A stretch of DNA of 64,000 nt from Hydrangea macrophylla (taxonomy: Eukaryota; Streptophyta; Magnoliopsida; Cornales; Hydrangeaceae): the NCBI GenBank assembly GCA_033977485.1, contig CM066983.1, positions 65,582,010 to 65,646,009 on the forward strand, in the 5' to 3' direction. Shown here in pieces: positions 43,990 to 55,179 of the stretch. The translations under genes and the position numbers were made by a program. Position 1 is the stretch's first letter. Each line of letters starts with the position of its first letter. The notes under the pieces are model-generated. The model was not told where the DNA came from. It did not search any database and saw only the letters and a program-made list of their open reading frames with translations.

Positions 43990-44613
43990 TGATACGTCCG
44001 GAAATATCCCACAAAAGCTCAACCGCCATGTCAGCAGAAAGACCCGGAGTATCCGGGACGAGAGCTTGGGGCCCGCATTCCTGAGGTCATCGGACGCCAC
44101 CGCTCGGGATTATCGAATAGCCCGGGCACGAGGTGCGGCGACTTTCCAGGAGGTGTAGCTCGGGCCGAACTTTCCAGGCAGCTTCCTTATATGGCCAGAA
44201 CTCTATTGAGGAAGACTTAGTAGATTCCTAAACCATTTAGAGGACTTTCCTTAATTTGTGTAAATCAATTGTAATTGATTTACATACCATATCAACACAC
44301 TTACCATGTAAGGGTGGATCTTGCATCTATAAAAGAGCCCACCTACCATCTCTAGGGGATCCGAAAATCACTTCTCTAAGCATACAAGCACCTGCTTGAG
44401 AACTCACCATCTACACGCATACACCCGCCCGGTATTACTGGTAGTGCTGCCTATCTTTGTTGGCTCACCAGGCCCGCCGGTGATCTGCTAGTGAGAAGCT
44501 CACAGACGCAACCATGGAAGTAGGTCACCTTGTTAACGGGACCGAACCACATACAAACCCTTTCTTACCTTATTTTCTGTCCAAATCATTCTTACCAGTT
44601 TTCGGCATCATCA
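43990..44613 (+). repeat. 5' LTR of the Tat element
   Basis: Starts TGATACGTCCGG and ends TTCGGCATCATCA. It contains a TATA box (44328) and a CT/AC-rich leader. The right end is set by the primer site; the left end is chosen from the TGAT/ATCA pairing and could shift by two bases (TGTGATACG at 43988). Confidence 0.7.
44328..44334 (+). promoter_or_regulatory. TATA box of the Tat LTR
   Basis: CTATAAAAGAGCCCACC is a canonical plant core promoter; transcription should begin about 25-30 bases on. Confidence 0.6.
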
Positions 44614-44634
44614 GTTTGGCGCCGTCTGTGGGAA
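44614..44634 (+). other. Primer binding site of the Tat element
   Basis: TTTGGCGCCGTCTGTGGGAA directly after the LTR. This is the usual Tat-clade site and is not complementary to initiator methionine tRNA. Confidence 0.8.
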
Positions 44635-44679
44635 TATCGACATAGTCTTCTCATCAATAAAAATCTTTGACTGATCAAC

Positions 44680-46190
44680 ATGCCGCTGAAGAAGGGTAAG
44701 AAAACCGCCGATTCAACCGGTCAGGAAAACCTGCAGATCGAACCGCGGGCTGCCTCCATGACCACTGAACAGGTCACGGCAGCGCTGGAGCAACTCTTGG
44801 AGGGCCAGCGCGGAACACAGCAACAGATAGAGGCGCTTATGGCCCAACACGAGAAGCGCCCTTGTCGGAGAAGCAGCCTGAGAAGAGTGTTCTTGTCCAC
44901 AGGCCGGCTCGGGCATGCCAGCAAGCCCGATCCGCTCCGATGTCCCCACCGGACCGAGAACGTCCCGCAGATGGAGAGCGTAGCCAGGCTACTAGGCGCT
45001 CGTAAAGACGACCTCGGTCCAATACTCGCCGAGTGGAGGACGCCAGAATCATCATTGATCGGCGGCGCGCAGCCAGGGGAGAAGAGTCCGGATGGAAAGC
45101 CCGGGAATCAGTCGATGACCCTCCCGCACTGAACCGGGGGGATCTTAGGCACAGGCTTTACCGGACCCATAGCCGGGTACTATCCCCGAGGTCGACGCAC
45201 TTTGAGGAGGAGGCCTCATCGTCCAACCCCGCCTACCGTTCTGACACGGATAGGAGAACCGGGCGGAATGACGTCAAAGCCCAGGTTGAGGAACTGCAGC
45301 AGCAGATCGAGAGGCTAAACCGCAAGTCCGGTCACGATCTCACGAACACAGAGACAGAGTCGCCCTATACCGTTCGGGTGACACAATTCCTATTCCGCAG
45401 AAGTTCAAACCCCCTCATCTCAGCTCATACGATGGCACAGGGAGTCCGGTGGACCACATCCGCACCTACAAGGCGCAGATGGCATTGGTCCCTGCGATAG
45501 ATGAGCTGCTGTGCCTGGCCTTCCCCAGTACCCTAAAGGGGTCAGCCGCACAGTGGTTCCATGCATTGAAGCCCCGGACGGTTGACAACTTCAAAGCCCT
45601 CAGCAAACTCTTCATCAGCCAGTTTGTTGGGATGCTCGACCTGTCACTACCGGACACCCAGCTGCTGACTGTCAAGCAGCACAAAGGGGAGTCCCTGAGG
45701 GAGTATGTGGACCATTTCAATCAGCAAAGGCTCCTGACCGCAACCTCAATGAAACGGCCGCAATCATGGCCTTCGGTTCGGGAGTTCAACACACCAAGGT
45801 TGCCACGTCGTTCCATCGCGACCGACCGACGACCCTGGTGGAGCTCTCGGAAAGTATATAGATACTGAGGAGTTCCTGAAAGCGAAATGCGCCGGTCAGG
45901 TGGGAGATGAATCCCCGAAGGCCAAGCGCAAGCGCGAGGGATATGAGAAGGGCTCGGGAAAGAAGCTGAAGCAAAATCAGAGAGATGTCAGGGGCCAGCC
46001 CCCAACTACTTTTACACCCCTTTTCCGGCCTATACATGAGGTTATGGCCGCCGCAGAGGCGCAGAGGCTGCTTTCGCAGTCAGCTAAACTCAAAGCCTCG
46101 CCCAGTAAAAGAAACCGGGACAAATTTTGCCGTTACCACAGGGATCACAGCCATGAAACGGAGGATTGCTTCAAACTGAAGATAGCATAG
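44680..46190 (+). pseudogene. gag of the Tat element
   Basis: Starts MPLKKGKKTADSTGQENLQI 46 bases after the primer site. After about 70 residues the frame is lost and resumes in other frames. The gag core is clear from about 45385: PPHLSSYDGTGSPVDHIRTY, FPSTLKGSAAQWFHALKPRT, FISQFVGMLDLSLPDTQLLT, LREYVDHFNQQ. The C-terminal part (FLKAKCAGQVGDESPKAKRK onward) ends in a Tat-type knuckle, CRYHRDHSHETEDC, with histidine at the second metal position as usual for this clade. Non-functional because of shifts. Confidence 0.85.
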
Positions 46191-49100
46191 AGAAGCTGAT
46201 CGAGCAGGGGCACCTCGCCGAGTTTGTCACGGCGGACAGACGGCCTCGGCAGGACGCCCGAGCTCCCGATCAGCCACCACCACCGCTTGGTCACATCCAC
46301 GTGATCTCCGGAGGAATGTCAAGCGGAGGCGACTCACAGTCGGCACGGAAGAGGCATGCTCGGGCATCCCGGGTGGACGTCTGGCAGGTCCAATCCATCG
46401 ACTCCTCCCCAACCGACGTCCTAACGTTCACAATTGATGACTTGCAGGGTATCCACTGCCCCCATGATGACCCGCTAGTAGTGACGCTTTCTATAGCCAA
46501 CTATATGGTCCAGAGGGTGCTAGTGGACACGGGCAGCTCGTCCGACATTATGTTCACGATGGCATTTGATCAACTCGGGATCGCCAGAGATCGGCTCCGG
46601 CCGGTCGCTACTCCTCTGGTTAGATTTAACGGCTCCAGCACACAACCGCTCGGTACAATCGAGCTCCTAATTCTCATAGGGACCTACCCATAACAGGTTT
46701 CCGTGCTAACCAATTTTGTGATAGTAGAAGCCCCGTCGGCCTACAACGTCATACTTGGCAGGCCGACCCTCAACAGGGCCAGAGCGGTCGCCTCCACCTA
46801 TAGCTTAACAGTGAAATTCCCAACTCCCTAGGGACTTGGATGTTTGCGAGGAGACCAGAATATCGCTCGGAGCTGTTATGTCAGCTCGTTACGCCAGGGG
46901 GGCAATCACCGAAACATTAAACATCCAAGAGATGGACCCCCGGGACCAGAGCGACCTGACAGGCCCGATGGAAGAACTGGAACAAGTATTGTTGAACCCC
47001 GAGTACCCAGACCGCACGGTCAACATCGGTACCCTACTGGAGCCCGGATTAAGGGAGGAGTTGACCCAGTTCCTGAGGCAAAATCAAGACGTTTTCGCTT
47101 GGAGTCATGAGGATATGCCCGGGATTGTTCCCCGGGTAATGTCCCATCGTCTCAATGTCAGCCCGGATTGCCGCCCAGTGAAACAGAAGAGAAGGGGCAT
47201 GGCCCCCGAGAGACAAAAAGTAGTGAGTAAGGAGGTCGAGAAGCTCTTAAAGGCAAAGTCCATCCGAGAGGTCCACTATCCCAATTGGCTAGCCAATGTT
47301 GTTCTGGTCAAGAAAAGCAACGGGAAGTGGAGAATGTGCGTGGACTTCACCGACCTCAACAAGGCCTGCCCCAAGGACTGCAATCCACTCCCCAGGATAG
47401 ACCTCATGGTCGACTCAACTGCGGGCCATTCACTCCTCTCATTCATGGACGCTTACACAGGGTATAATCAGATCAGCATATACCCCGGGGATGAAGAGAA
47501 GACAGCGTTTATCACTGACCAAGGCACGTACTGTTACAAGGTCATGCCATTCGGCCTCAAGAATGCCGGGGCTACCTACCAGCGCCTGGTCAACTACATG
47601 TTCAAAGACCTCATTGGAAAGTCTATGGAAGTATATGTGGACGACTTTCTGGTCAAAAGCCGGGATGAGCCCAACCACCTTGAGCATCTGGCCGGGGCCT
47701 TCAGCATTTTGAGAAAGTTCAAGATGAGGTTGAACCCAGCCAAATGCACCTTTGGTGTCTCGTCCGGGAAATTTCTTAGCCATCTAGTTAGCAGACGGGG
47801 AATCGAAGCAAACTCCGAGAAGATCAAAGCTATCATCAACATGCGGTCGCCCAAATCAACGAAGGAAGTTCAAAGACTAGCCGGACGGGTGGCCGCCCTG
47901 AACAGATTTGTATCCTGAGCCACCGACCGGTGCTTGCCATTCTTCAAAATCCTCCGTAAAGCATTTTAGTGGTCAGAAGAGTGTGAAGAGGCATTCTGGG
48001 AACTCAAGAAGTACCTGGCGTCCCCCCTTCTCCTCTCGACACCAGTACCGGGGGAAGAATTATTTTCATACTTGGCAGTATCACCATCGGCGATTAGCTC
48101 GGCACTTATTCGGGAGGAGCATAGGATACAGTTCCCAGTATACTGCACTAGCCGGGCGTTACAAGGCATAGAGAGCAGATACTCCCGCATCGAGAAGCTG
48201 GCCTTTACCCTCATCACCTCAGCCCGAAGGCTCTGCCTATATTTCCAGGCCCATGCCATTGTAGTCCTGACCGATCAGCCTCTCCGCAGATTTTTTAATC
48301 GGCCAGACACATCCGAGAGGCTCGTCAAGTGGGCCTTAGAGTTGGAAGAGTTCAAAGTGATCTACCGACCCCGGACAACCATCAAGGGGCAAGCCGTGGC
48401 AGACTTTCTGGTTGAGTTTACATATCCCGAGGACCCGGTCGAAGAGCCCAAGCCTTCGGCCTTACCGCCCGGACTATACTCCGACATCCCAACTTGGGTA
48501 CTGCATGTGGATGGCTCCTCCAGTCAGCAAGGTAGTGGGGCTGGAATCATCCTGACTACCCCCGATGGTATCCAGCTCGAATATGCACTAAGGTTTGGTT
48601 TCCGTGCCTCCAACAATGAAGCCGAATACGAAGCCCTCTTGGTCGGGTTGCAGTTAGCCATCTCAATGAGTGCGCAACAGGTCCAGGGCTACAGCGACTC
48701 CCAGCTCGTGGTAAACCAAGAATACGAAGCGAGGGAGGACAACATGGTAGCCTACTTAGCCCTTGTTCGGACGGTTTCCAAGAAGCTCCGAGGATTCTCC
48801 ATCACTTAGATACCTAGAAAAGAAAATACCAGAGCAGACCGATTGGCTTATCTCGTCTCGTCTTCTGAGTCAGACTTGCTCGGGATAAGGATACAATTTC
48901 TACCTGAGCCAAGTGTGATCAACTCAGAGGGCATGGAGGTCGACCCGGTCACTATTGAACCTAGTTGGATGGATCTGCTCGTGACATTCCTGACGAAAGG
49001 AAGGCTACTAGATGATTAAGATGAGGCACGCCAGGTCAAGTACCGGGCAGTACGATATCATCTTCTCGACGGCATCCTCTACAAAAGGGGATTCACTATC

Positions 49101-50222
49101 CCGTACCTCCGCTGCATCCATCCTACGCAAGTGCAAGCAATACTGCTCGAAATCCATGAAGGTTTGTGCGGGAACCATGTCGGAGGTCGGGCACTTTCTA
49201 GAAAGGCCCTACTATAAAGTTACTATTGGCCAACCATGGCCAGAGATTTGCAGGAGTATGTTCGAAGGTGTGACAAGTACCAAAAGTACTCTCCCATGAT
49301 CAACCGACCGGGAGAACTCCAGACACCGGTCCACAGTCCCTGGCCATTTGCCTAGTGGGGAATTGACATTGTCGGTCCCCTATCGACATGAAAGGGGCAA
49401 GTTAAATTTGCCGTGATAGCTGTTGACTACTTCACCAAATGGGCGGAGGCCGAACCCTTGGCAATGATAACCGAGCGGAAAATGGAGAGCTTTGTGGAAA
49501 GAAATATCCTCAGCAGGTTCGGTATTCCCCGAGTCCGGATCAGCGATAATGGCAGACAATTTGACACACCCATCTTCAGAAAGTTCTGCTCGGGTTACGG
49601 GATACTAAATCATTACTCTTCCCCCGAGCACCCACAAGCCAATGGTTAAGATGAGGTAACCAACTGGACAATCTTGCAGTCAATCAAGACAAGGCTTGAA
49701 GGTGCCAAAGGGATGTGGGCTGAAGAGCTATCAACCCTCCTGTGGGCCTACCGCACTACACCCCGAGCGGCTACAGGCGAAACCCCGTTCTCCTTAACCT
49801 ATGGTTTCGAGGCAGTGGTCCCCACAGAGCTCGGGCTGCCAACATACCTGGTGGCCAACTTCAGTGATCCGGACAACGAAGAAGCCCTCAGGACAGAATT
49901 GGACCTAGTGGAAGAAAAAAGAGACCAAACCTATCTGAAAGTGGCAGCCTATAAGCAAAGGGTCTCACGGTATTACAATAGCAAGGTGAAGCACCGTAGC
50001 TTTCAAGTTGGAGACCTCGTCCTCAAGGCAGTGAACCAGTCTACCTGAATCCCAAGCCACGGGAAATTGGGGACAATCTGGGAAGGCCCGTATAAAGTGA
50101 CTCGGGTCAACCGACCGGGAACCTACTGGCTACAGAGCATGGACGGGCACGATCTCTCTCATCCTTGGAATGTGCAACACCTTCGCAAGTATTATCAGCA
50201 GTATCTGACCACGAGAATTTAG
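46166..50222 (+). pseudogene. pol of the Tat element: protease, RT, RNase H, aRNase H, integrase
   Basis: Protease VLVDTGSSSDIMF is intact (about 46519-46557), followed by [20 protein letters not shown]. Reverse transcriptase lies in one 360-codon frame (46836-47918): VVLVKKSNGKWRMCVDFTDL, SFMDAYTGYNQISI, and YVDD at 47634-47645 intact. RNase H follows (ALIREEHRIQFPVYCTSRAL), then the archaeal-type RNase H (WVLHVDGSSSQQGSGAGIIL, NNEAEYEALLVGL, GYSDSQLV) at about 48486-48800. Integrase: IHEGLCGNHVGG with a broken CDKY pair (second cysteine lost), IDIVGPL, SDNGRQFDTP, HPQANG plus the glutamate. Stops at 47916, 47967, 48807, 49017, 49353, 49389, 49647 and 50046 inactivate it. Confidence 0.9.
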
Positions 50223-50340
50223 CACTATAGGGAATTATATTTCTTGTAAGCTCTGATTGGGCAACCGTTATAGATTATTATTTTTCAAATAAAATTGAAT
50301 AGTTCGCTTTGAAAATTTATTCCTGTCAGTACCCCGTGTA

Positions 50341-50515
50341 ATGCAAGAAGAAAGACCTCGGGCTTAACCCCGAGGCAACAAAGACCTTGGGCCTAACCCC
50401 AAGGCAGAAATAGACCTCGGGCATAGTCCCGAGGCAACAAAGACCTTGGGCCTAACCCCAAGGTAGGAAAAGACCTCGGGCCCCGAACCCAGGCGCAAAA
50501 GGACCCTGCAACCAC
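50341..50515. repeat. Tandem hairpin repeat downstream of Tat pol
   Basis: About five units of 30-33 bases. Each contains an inverted pair: CCTCGGGC...CCCGAGG alternating with CCTTGGGC...CCCAAGG. Compensated changes keep each stem paired (CTCGGG with CCCGAG, CTTGGG with CCCAAG). Lies just after the pol stop. Confidence 0.85.
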
Positions 50516-50790
50516 CCATGTTCCAGGTCGGTTTCCTATGGCCGCTCCCCAATATGCCCACGCCTTTAGAGGACGCTCGGGGGCAAGGGGATTCTAGACC
50601 TAAAGAGGAAATTACTTAAAGCTTCGCTTAGGCCCAGCCGATGATGGGGCCAAACCCCTAGGTGGCCAACGATGGCGAACTTCAAATGCCCCTGCAACCA
50701 CCCATGTTCTAGGTCGTTTTACTACGGCCACTTACTCCCGTACTCCCGCCTTAGCAAAATGCTTGGGGGGCAGGGGAATATTAGGCCAAA
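50506..50790. repeat. Diverged direct repeat of about 185 bp
   Basis: CCTGCAACCACCCATGTTCC, GGTCG, a CCC...CCGCCTT block and GCTCGGGGGCAAGGGGATTC at 50506 recur from about 50690 as CCTGCAACCACCCATGTTCT ... GCTTGGGGGGCAGGGGAATA. The purine-rich GGGGGGCAGGGGAA could have served as a polypurine tract. Confidence 0.7.
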
Positions 50791-51295
50791 GTAGGGAAGC
50801 ACACCGGTCGCTACAAGAGCTTGGGAGATCTTCCTAAGCACTTACAGCGATCAGAGATATATCCCGGATTGTAAAACAGGATACACCTACGATACGTCGG
50901 GACAACCCGGACGGTAATGCAGGTTATTCCTATAATACACCGGGCGATTCTGGATGCTAAGTAGGGTTAGTCCCTATAGCGCTCCGGGCAATTACCTTTT
51001 AGTGAGGTTAGTAAGACTAGGTGTTCTGTTGGTTACGATCCTAAAACATTTACTAAGGCAAGTGTTAGGTCGGCCAAAACCGAAGGGGTACTAGCAATTA
51101 CAGAGGTATAGTGTAGAAAAAGAAGACAGTTAAGGGAAGGAAAATCTGATCCTAGGGGCCTTTTCATTAATTGAGACAAAATGTATAAAGCCTGGGGGGC
51201 AGTTGTAGTAGCCTCCCCAAAAAGAAAAAGAAACTACAACAAAAAAAAAAAAAAAAAAAAAAACCAACAAGAAGCAGAGTTCTTGAGAAAGGAAC

Positions 51296-53412
51296 CTAGG
51301 GGTCGTCTACATCAACAATGTCCACATTCTCCTCGACCTCTCCCCCGGCCTGCCCTTCTGGGGCAACATCTTCCTCCTGGCCAGTCGAGGCAATGGAACC
51401 CTCAACCCCAGCAGCGGCCCCCTGGGCTTCGGCAGTAGCATTCTCGGCGGCCTCGGGCACCATGTCCCAGTAGTCGGAGTCCACCCCCTGGTAGGGAGTG
51501 GTGTCCAACTCCGGGTGGTCCCGGGCCAGCCTCCTCTCCAAGTCTTCATACCCGAGGAAGAAGCCGTCATCGAAAGTTTCCCCCGGGGGACCAGCGGCCG
51601 TCGTCGCCTCCAAGAGTGCCCTCTCTTGAGCTTCCGCCGCCGCGCGGCCAGCCCGCTCGGCCTCAAGCTCTGCCAGAGCCACCGCAAGTTCTTCCTGGGC
51701 TGCCCTAAGGCTGGATGCTAGGCCCTTGACCCTGTTTTTCTCCACGGTCAGGGCCCCTCTCTTTGGTCTCCAGGGCAACCTCTTTCTCGGCCAGGGCGGT
51801 CTCGGCGGCGGTAGCCCTCCCGGCAAGGGCCGGCATGAAGGATTCAGCTCCGGCGGCCATGCAGCCGACCAGCAACCAAAGTAAAAAGGAAAATTACTAT
51901 CGCCAGCAGAGCAGAAAATACAAAGAAATCAGAAGATGCAGAAAGTTACTTACCAGATGGGAGATGTTGTATAGCCAAGCCTGAAAAACTTGGGGAGACA
52001 TGCCGGCACACCTTTCCACCTTACCAGGGAGTAGGCACGGTCTGACCCTCTCCCGGGTCTCCCTAGAGTCATCCAGGGGCGTCCTGACGGGAATCTTGGC
52101 TCGGGGGGCAGATGTTTCCCCCACTACCACCACCCAGGGGGTTGGTGTCTCCCCGGGAGCCTGGGCCGCCGATGGGCCGTGCCTGACTCGCCTGAGCGGT
52201 CGCACACTGCCAGAAGCCTCAACGGCCGGCCTCTTCCCTGTCGCCGCCATCCGTTCGGCGGCAGTAGCCTGTAGAGCCGTCAACCGCTCGGGATCTCTCC
52301 AGGGGGCCATCTCTACAAAAGCAAAACAGCCACGGGGTTAGCAACCAAGATAATAAGGCGGCAAAGAGTAGCCAAAGTTGAGGCAAGTGACCAAACTCTT
52401 ACCCGGGATGATGTTAGGGAAGATTGGTGCTTCGGCAGGACGGCGGGGTCGGCGGTCGCCTTTCTGGTCTCCCGACCGGGTCAGCACGTCCCAGATGTTG
52501 ACAGGTCGGTCAATCAAGCACCTGATTCTATCTTTGCACTCCTCCGGAATACTTGGGAGATCGACGGACCCTGCTAAAATAAATCAAGACGATTAATTCG
52601 AAACCATAAAACAAAGCCTGAAAAGAGGCTAGAGAAGATACTGGACTAGCTTACCCCTCAACTCCTCTGCCCAGGAGGTCCTCAGTTGGCTCCCAGGGGC
52701 TGGCTCACAAAACCCAGGGGTGGACACTTGGAAGAACTTTTTCTTCCAACCCTTGTTGTTGCTCGGGCAGTTGACGATAATCTTCTTCCCCTGCCGAGCC
52801 CCTAGGGAAAAGAACCCGGCCTCCCTGTGAACTGGGAACGACCAGTGGATCCAGAAGAACTCTTGAAGGGTGAGTTCGTACCCGAAGATCTGGGGCCACA
52901 AGGAGATAGACCCCATAAAATACCTCCACCCTTTCGGGGCTAACTGCCCGGGAGCTATCCCCAGGAAGATCAAAAACGTCCCGAGCGACCGGATGGAGGG
53001 GGACACGAAGGCCAGCCATGAGGGCGTCCTCGTATGAGGTAACAAAACCCCTACGATAAATATGAGCCCCGCCGGGGTGGACGGACAAAGAACTGTCATC
53101 AGGGACGGCGTACCTACCCCTGATCCGATCAAGGTCCCCGGCATGCAGGGCTGTGGAAATAAACTCACAGGCAAATGCTACCTCAGGAGCAGACTCACTA
53201 GGCGCCTCGTCACCTGAACCCCGTGACACTGAGGCAACGGGGGCCTCCTGGTCAGACTCGTCGCTCGACACTCGGGCAGGGATCCAACCCTCACTGTGAT
53301 GATCAGAGGGGGGGGGGGAAGCTGAAGATATGTCCAAACTGGGATCGGGTGTGCCCGATCGGGTTATCTCACTCTCCGATCGGGAAGTAGAATTGAAGTC
53401 GGAATGTTCCAT
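51296..53412 (-). pseudogene. Antisense accessory gene 1 in the Tat element (putative gypsy-type transposon domain), apparently spliced
   Basis: Starts MEHSDFNSTSRSESEITRSG at 53412. An acidic, Ser-rich N-terminus is followed by YEDALMAGLRVPLHPVARDV and, after a one-base shift near 52965, FLGIAPGQLAPKGWRYFMGS and FFSLGARQGKKIIVNC. These match my recollection of the plant 'Putative gypsy type transposon' domain (PF04195). Four exons can be proposed: 53412-52655 (donor GG|GTAAGC), 52573-52403 (acceptor TTTTAG, donor GG|GTAAGAG), about 52312-51954 (MAPWRDPERLTALQATAAER ... YNISHL, donor CTG|GTAAGT), and a last exon ending at the stop 51296. The last exon encodes a coiled coil (VEKNRVKGLASSLRAAQEEL) and an acidic tail (FFLGYEDLERRLARDHPELD). 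A frameshift also breaks exon 4. Function in the element is unknown. Confidence 0.7.
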
Positions 53413-53877
53413 CTCTCGTGCTCCTGTAGAAGGGGGAAGAAGAAGGGCACGGCCTGAGTATGGGTCAGGGACACCGAGCCTGACGTATAGAGGGGACAAG
53501 ACCACTAGCCTAAAGGGCGGAGAATAAAGCGTCCTCAACACCAAGTGGCACTCTCTCAAGACTACTCTGGGGACACTCCCTCGCTCCAACAATCCTAAGG
53601 TGCCCCCTGCCCGGAGAAGAAACAGAACCTGAGGAAGAAAAAGGCCCACTCTTGTTCTAACTTAAGGGGGTTCGCTCTCTCCAGTCTCGCTCAGACAAGA
53701 GGAAAGAAAGGGGACAAAGAGAGGGGAAAATGATGAAAAAAACAAGAAAGACAAAAGACTTACAAAGTTTGGCGCAAAAAAAGGGCTCGGGAATCTTGCT
53801 CAGGGTTGTTCTTGCTTTTAAGGTACTCGGTGGTCGAAGCTCTACAGTGAGGAGTGGGAGAAATGTACAAGTGTCCA

Positions 53878-53884
53878 TTATATA
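53878..53884 (-). promoter_or_regulatory. Candidate TATA box of antisense gene 1
   Basis: The minus strand reads CTCTATATAATGGACAC, about 470 bases upstream of the proposed start codon at 53412 and preceded by GC-rich sequence. The position suits a promoter dedicated to the antisense gene. Confidence 0.5.
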
Positions 53885-54359
53885 GAGAATGGGGACGGCC
53901 CGGATCAAAACTGATCGAACGGCTAGCACGTTCTCCCGCCCAAAATGGCCGACAGTTGTCACTTCGGGCGCGCGAACTGTCGCCTCAAAAGGCGCGTGCA
54001 TTAAATGCATGACGAAGACGTTTCGGTTACCATGGAGATGGTTCAGTTACTTCCAAGCTGGCGCCGTTGGATCCTAATCAGACCAATGACCCAATGATAC
54101 GTGGCATACCAGGAGCCCGGGTTCGCATGGTCACTGCTCGGTCCGTACCCCGACTGATCAACTCGACCAATGTCATTCGGACAGGGTTCCGACCTATAAC
54201 CGAGCGGTTCCTCGGGGGTGGTCTCAATTTTTAAAATCTGCGTCAGACGAAGTGTTGGACCAGCATGGAGCAAACGAGCCATTACGGGTCGGGCATTGGC
54301 AATCATAAACAACACAATTGATGAAAAAAGGTGGGCTCGGGGGACCCTTTCATTAATTA

Positions 54360-54420
54360 CAATATTTTGTACAACGGGGGGCAGTTTTAGTAGCCTCCCC
54401 GACAAGGCAAACAAAAGAAA
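54360..54420. repeat. Repeat shared by the 3' ends of the two antisense genes
   Basis: CATTAATT...GGGGGGCAGTTTTAGTAGCCTCCCCG here corresponds to CATTAATT...GGGGGGCAGTTGTAGTAGCCTCCCCA at about 51170-51220. Each copy lies just past the stop codon of an antisense frame. The GGGG...CCTCCCC pair can form a hairpin, so it may act as a shared 3' end or polyadenylation region (inference). Confidence 0.6.
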
Positions 54421-54447
54421 AAAGGAAAAAAAAAGGGAAGAGAGCTT

Positions 54448-55175
54448 TCAGGTCCCCTTGCCCTTCAGAGCCTTAATCTCCTCCTCCATGGCCGCCATCC
54501 TGACCACTAGTTCCAGGGCATGAATATTCACGTCCCGCATGATGGAATTCTCTTGTAGGAGAGCACTCTGTTTCTCCACCTCCTGCAGGCGACCTTCCAA
54601 ATTGGCAAGGGAGAGGCCTGTCCAAGAGCTGGGCCTGTGAAGACCGGCGGGTGCTTCCAGCCGACTCCTCTTCGGTTCAGGTAGGGATCCTTCCCCAACC
54701 GCCTTTTCCTTCCCCTTCTTGGACGAGCCCGGTGGCGGGCTCACGTCCCCAGACGAGGACAAATCACCTTTGAAGGATAGAGTAATCGGCCCCTCAGGCG
54801 GGCTGGGCCTGCCTGTGGCACGTAGGCCGGAAGCCATGGACTTGGTATAGCGACGTGACCTGGATGCAGCCACGGCGAGGGCCGCAGAGGAAGTTCCATC
54901 GCCTGCCTCATCAGTAGGACCTCCGATTAGGTCAGAAAACGTAAGGCCGGCCTCGACGGCTCGGTTAATCGCCTCCGTGACGGCAAGAGCAGGGGCAATG
55001 CCACGGAAGGCGGCAAAGGATGTCTTGCAAAGCTCGGGATTGAAGGCCGCAGGAGGGCAGAGAGAGGGGTCCACTAACCAGTTGCCGGAGGCAACAACCC
55101 AGGGATGCTGCTGCCAGTTCTTGTTTGCGAAGTCCAGACCCCGGACGAGATTTCTTCCCTCGATCCCAGGGCGCA
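54448..55175 (-). pseudogene. Antisense accessory gene 2 in the Tat element, 5' truncated
   Basis: An open frame of more than 230 codons ends at 54448. Reading from the truncated end it contains WQQHPWVVASGNWLVDPSLC, FAAFRGIAPALAVTEAINRA, a Ser/Pro-rich basic segment with a nuclear-signal-like GSSKKGKEKA, and a C-terminal coiled coil (LANLEGRLQEVEKQSALLQE ... AAMEEEIKALKGKG). The N-terminus is lost at the junction with gypsy element 4, whose zinc knuckle frame runs into it. I do not recognise a named domain. It resembles the C-terminal halves of antisense ORFs of Tat elements in layout only. Confidence 0.6.
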
Positions 55176-55179
55176 TTTG

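Larger units (their letters stand above)
43990..55175 (+). mobile_element. Ty3/gypsy Tat-lineage element, 3' truncated
   Basis: LTR, non-methionine primer site, gag, protease, reverse transcriptase, RNase H, a second archaeal-type RNase H, and integrase lie in plus orientation, followed by about 5 kb carrying two genes on the opposite strand. The second RNase H and antisense genes between pol and the 3' LTR are known traits of the Tat clade (Retand, Grande, Ogre). GC content is clearly higher than in the flanks. No 3' LTR was found; similarity ends near 55175 where gypsy element 4 begins. Confidence 0.88.

Noticed and set aside
47439..47783. Antisense 114-codon frame within the Tat reverse transcriptase
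   Set aside because: It shadows the conserved RT frame; no independent domain or codon signal.
50364..50561. Minus-strand frame over the hairpin repeats (repeated LGLGPRS-like words)
   Set aside because: Periodicity comes from the DNA repeat; no family match, no start context or splice pattern.
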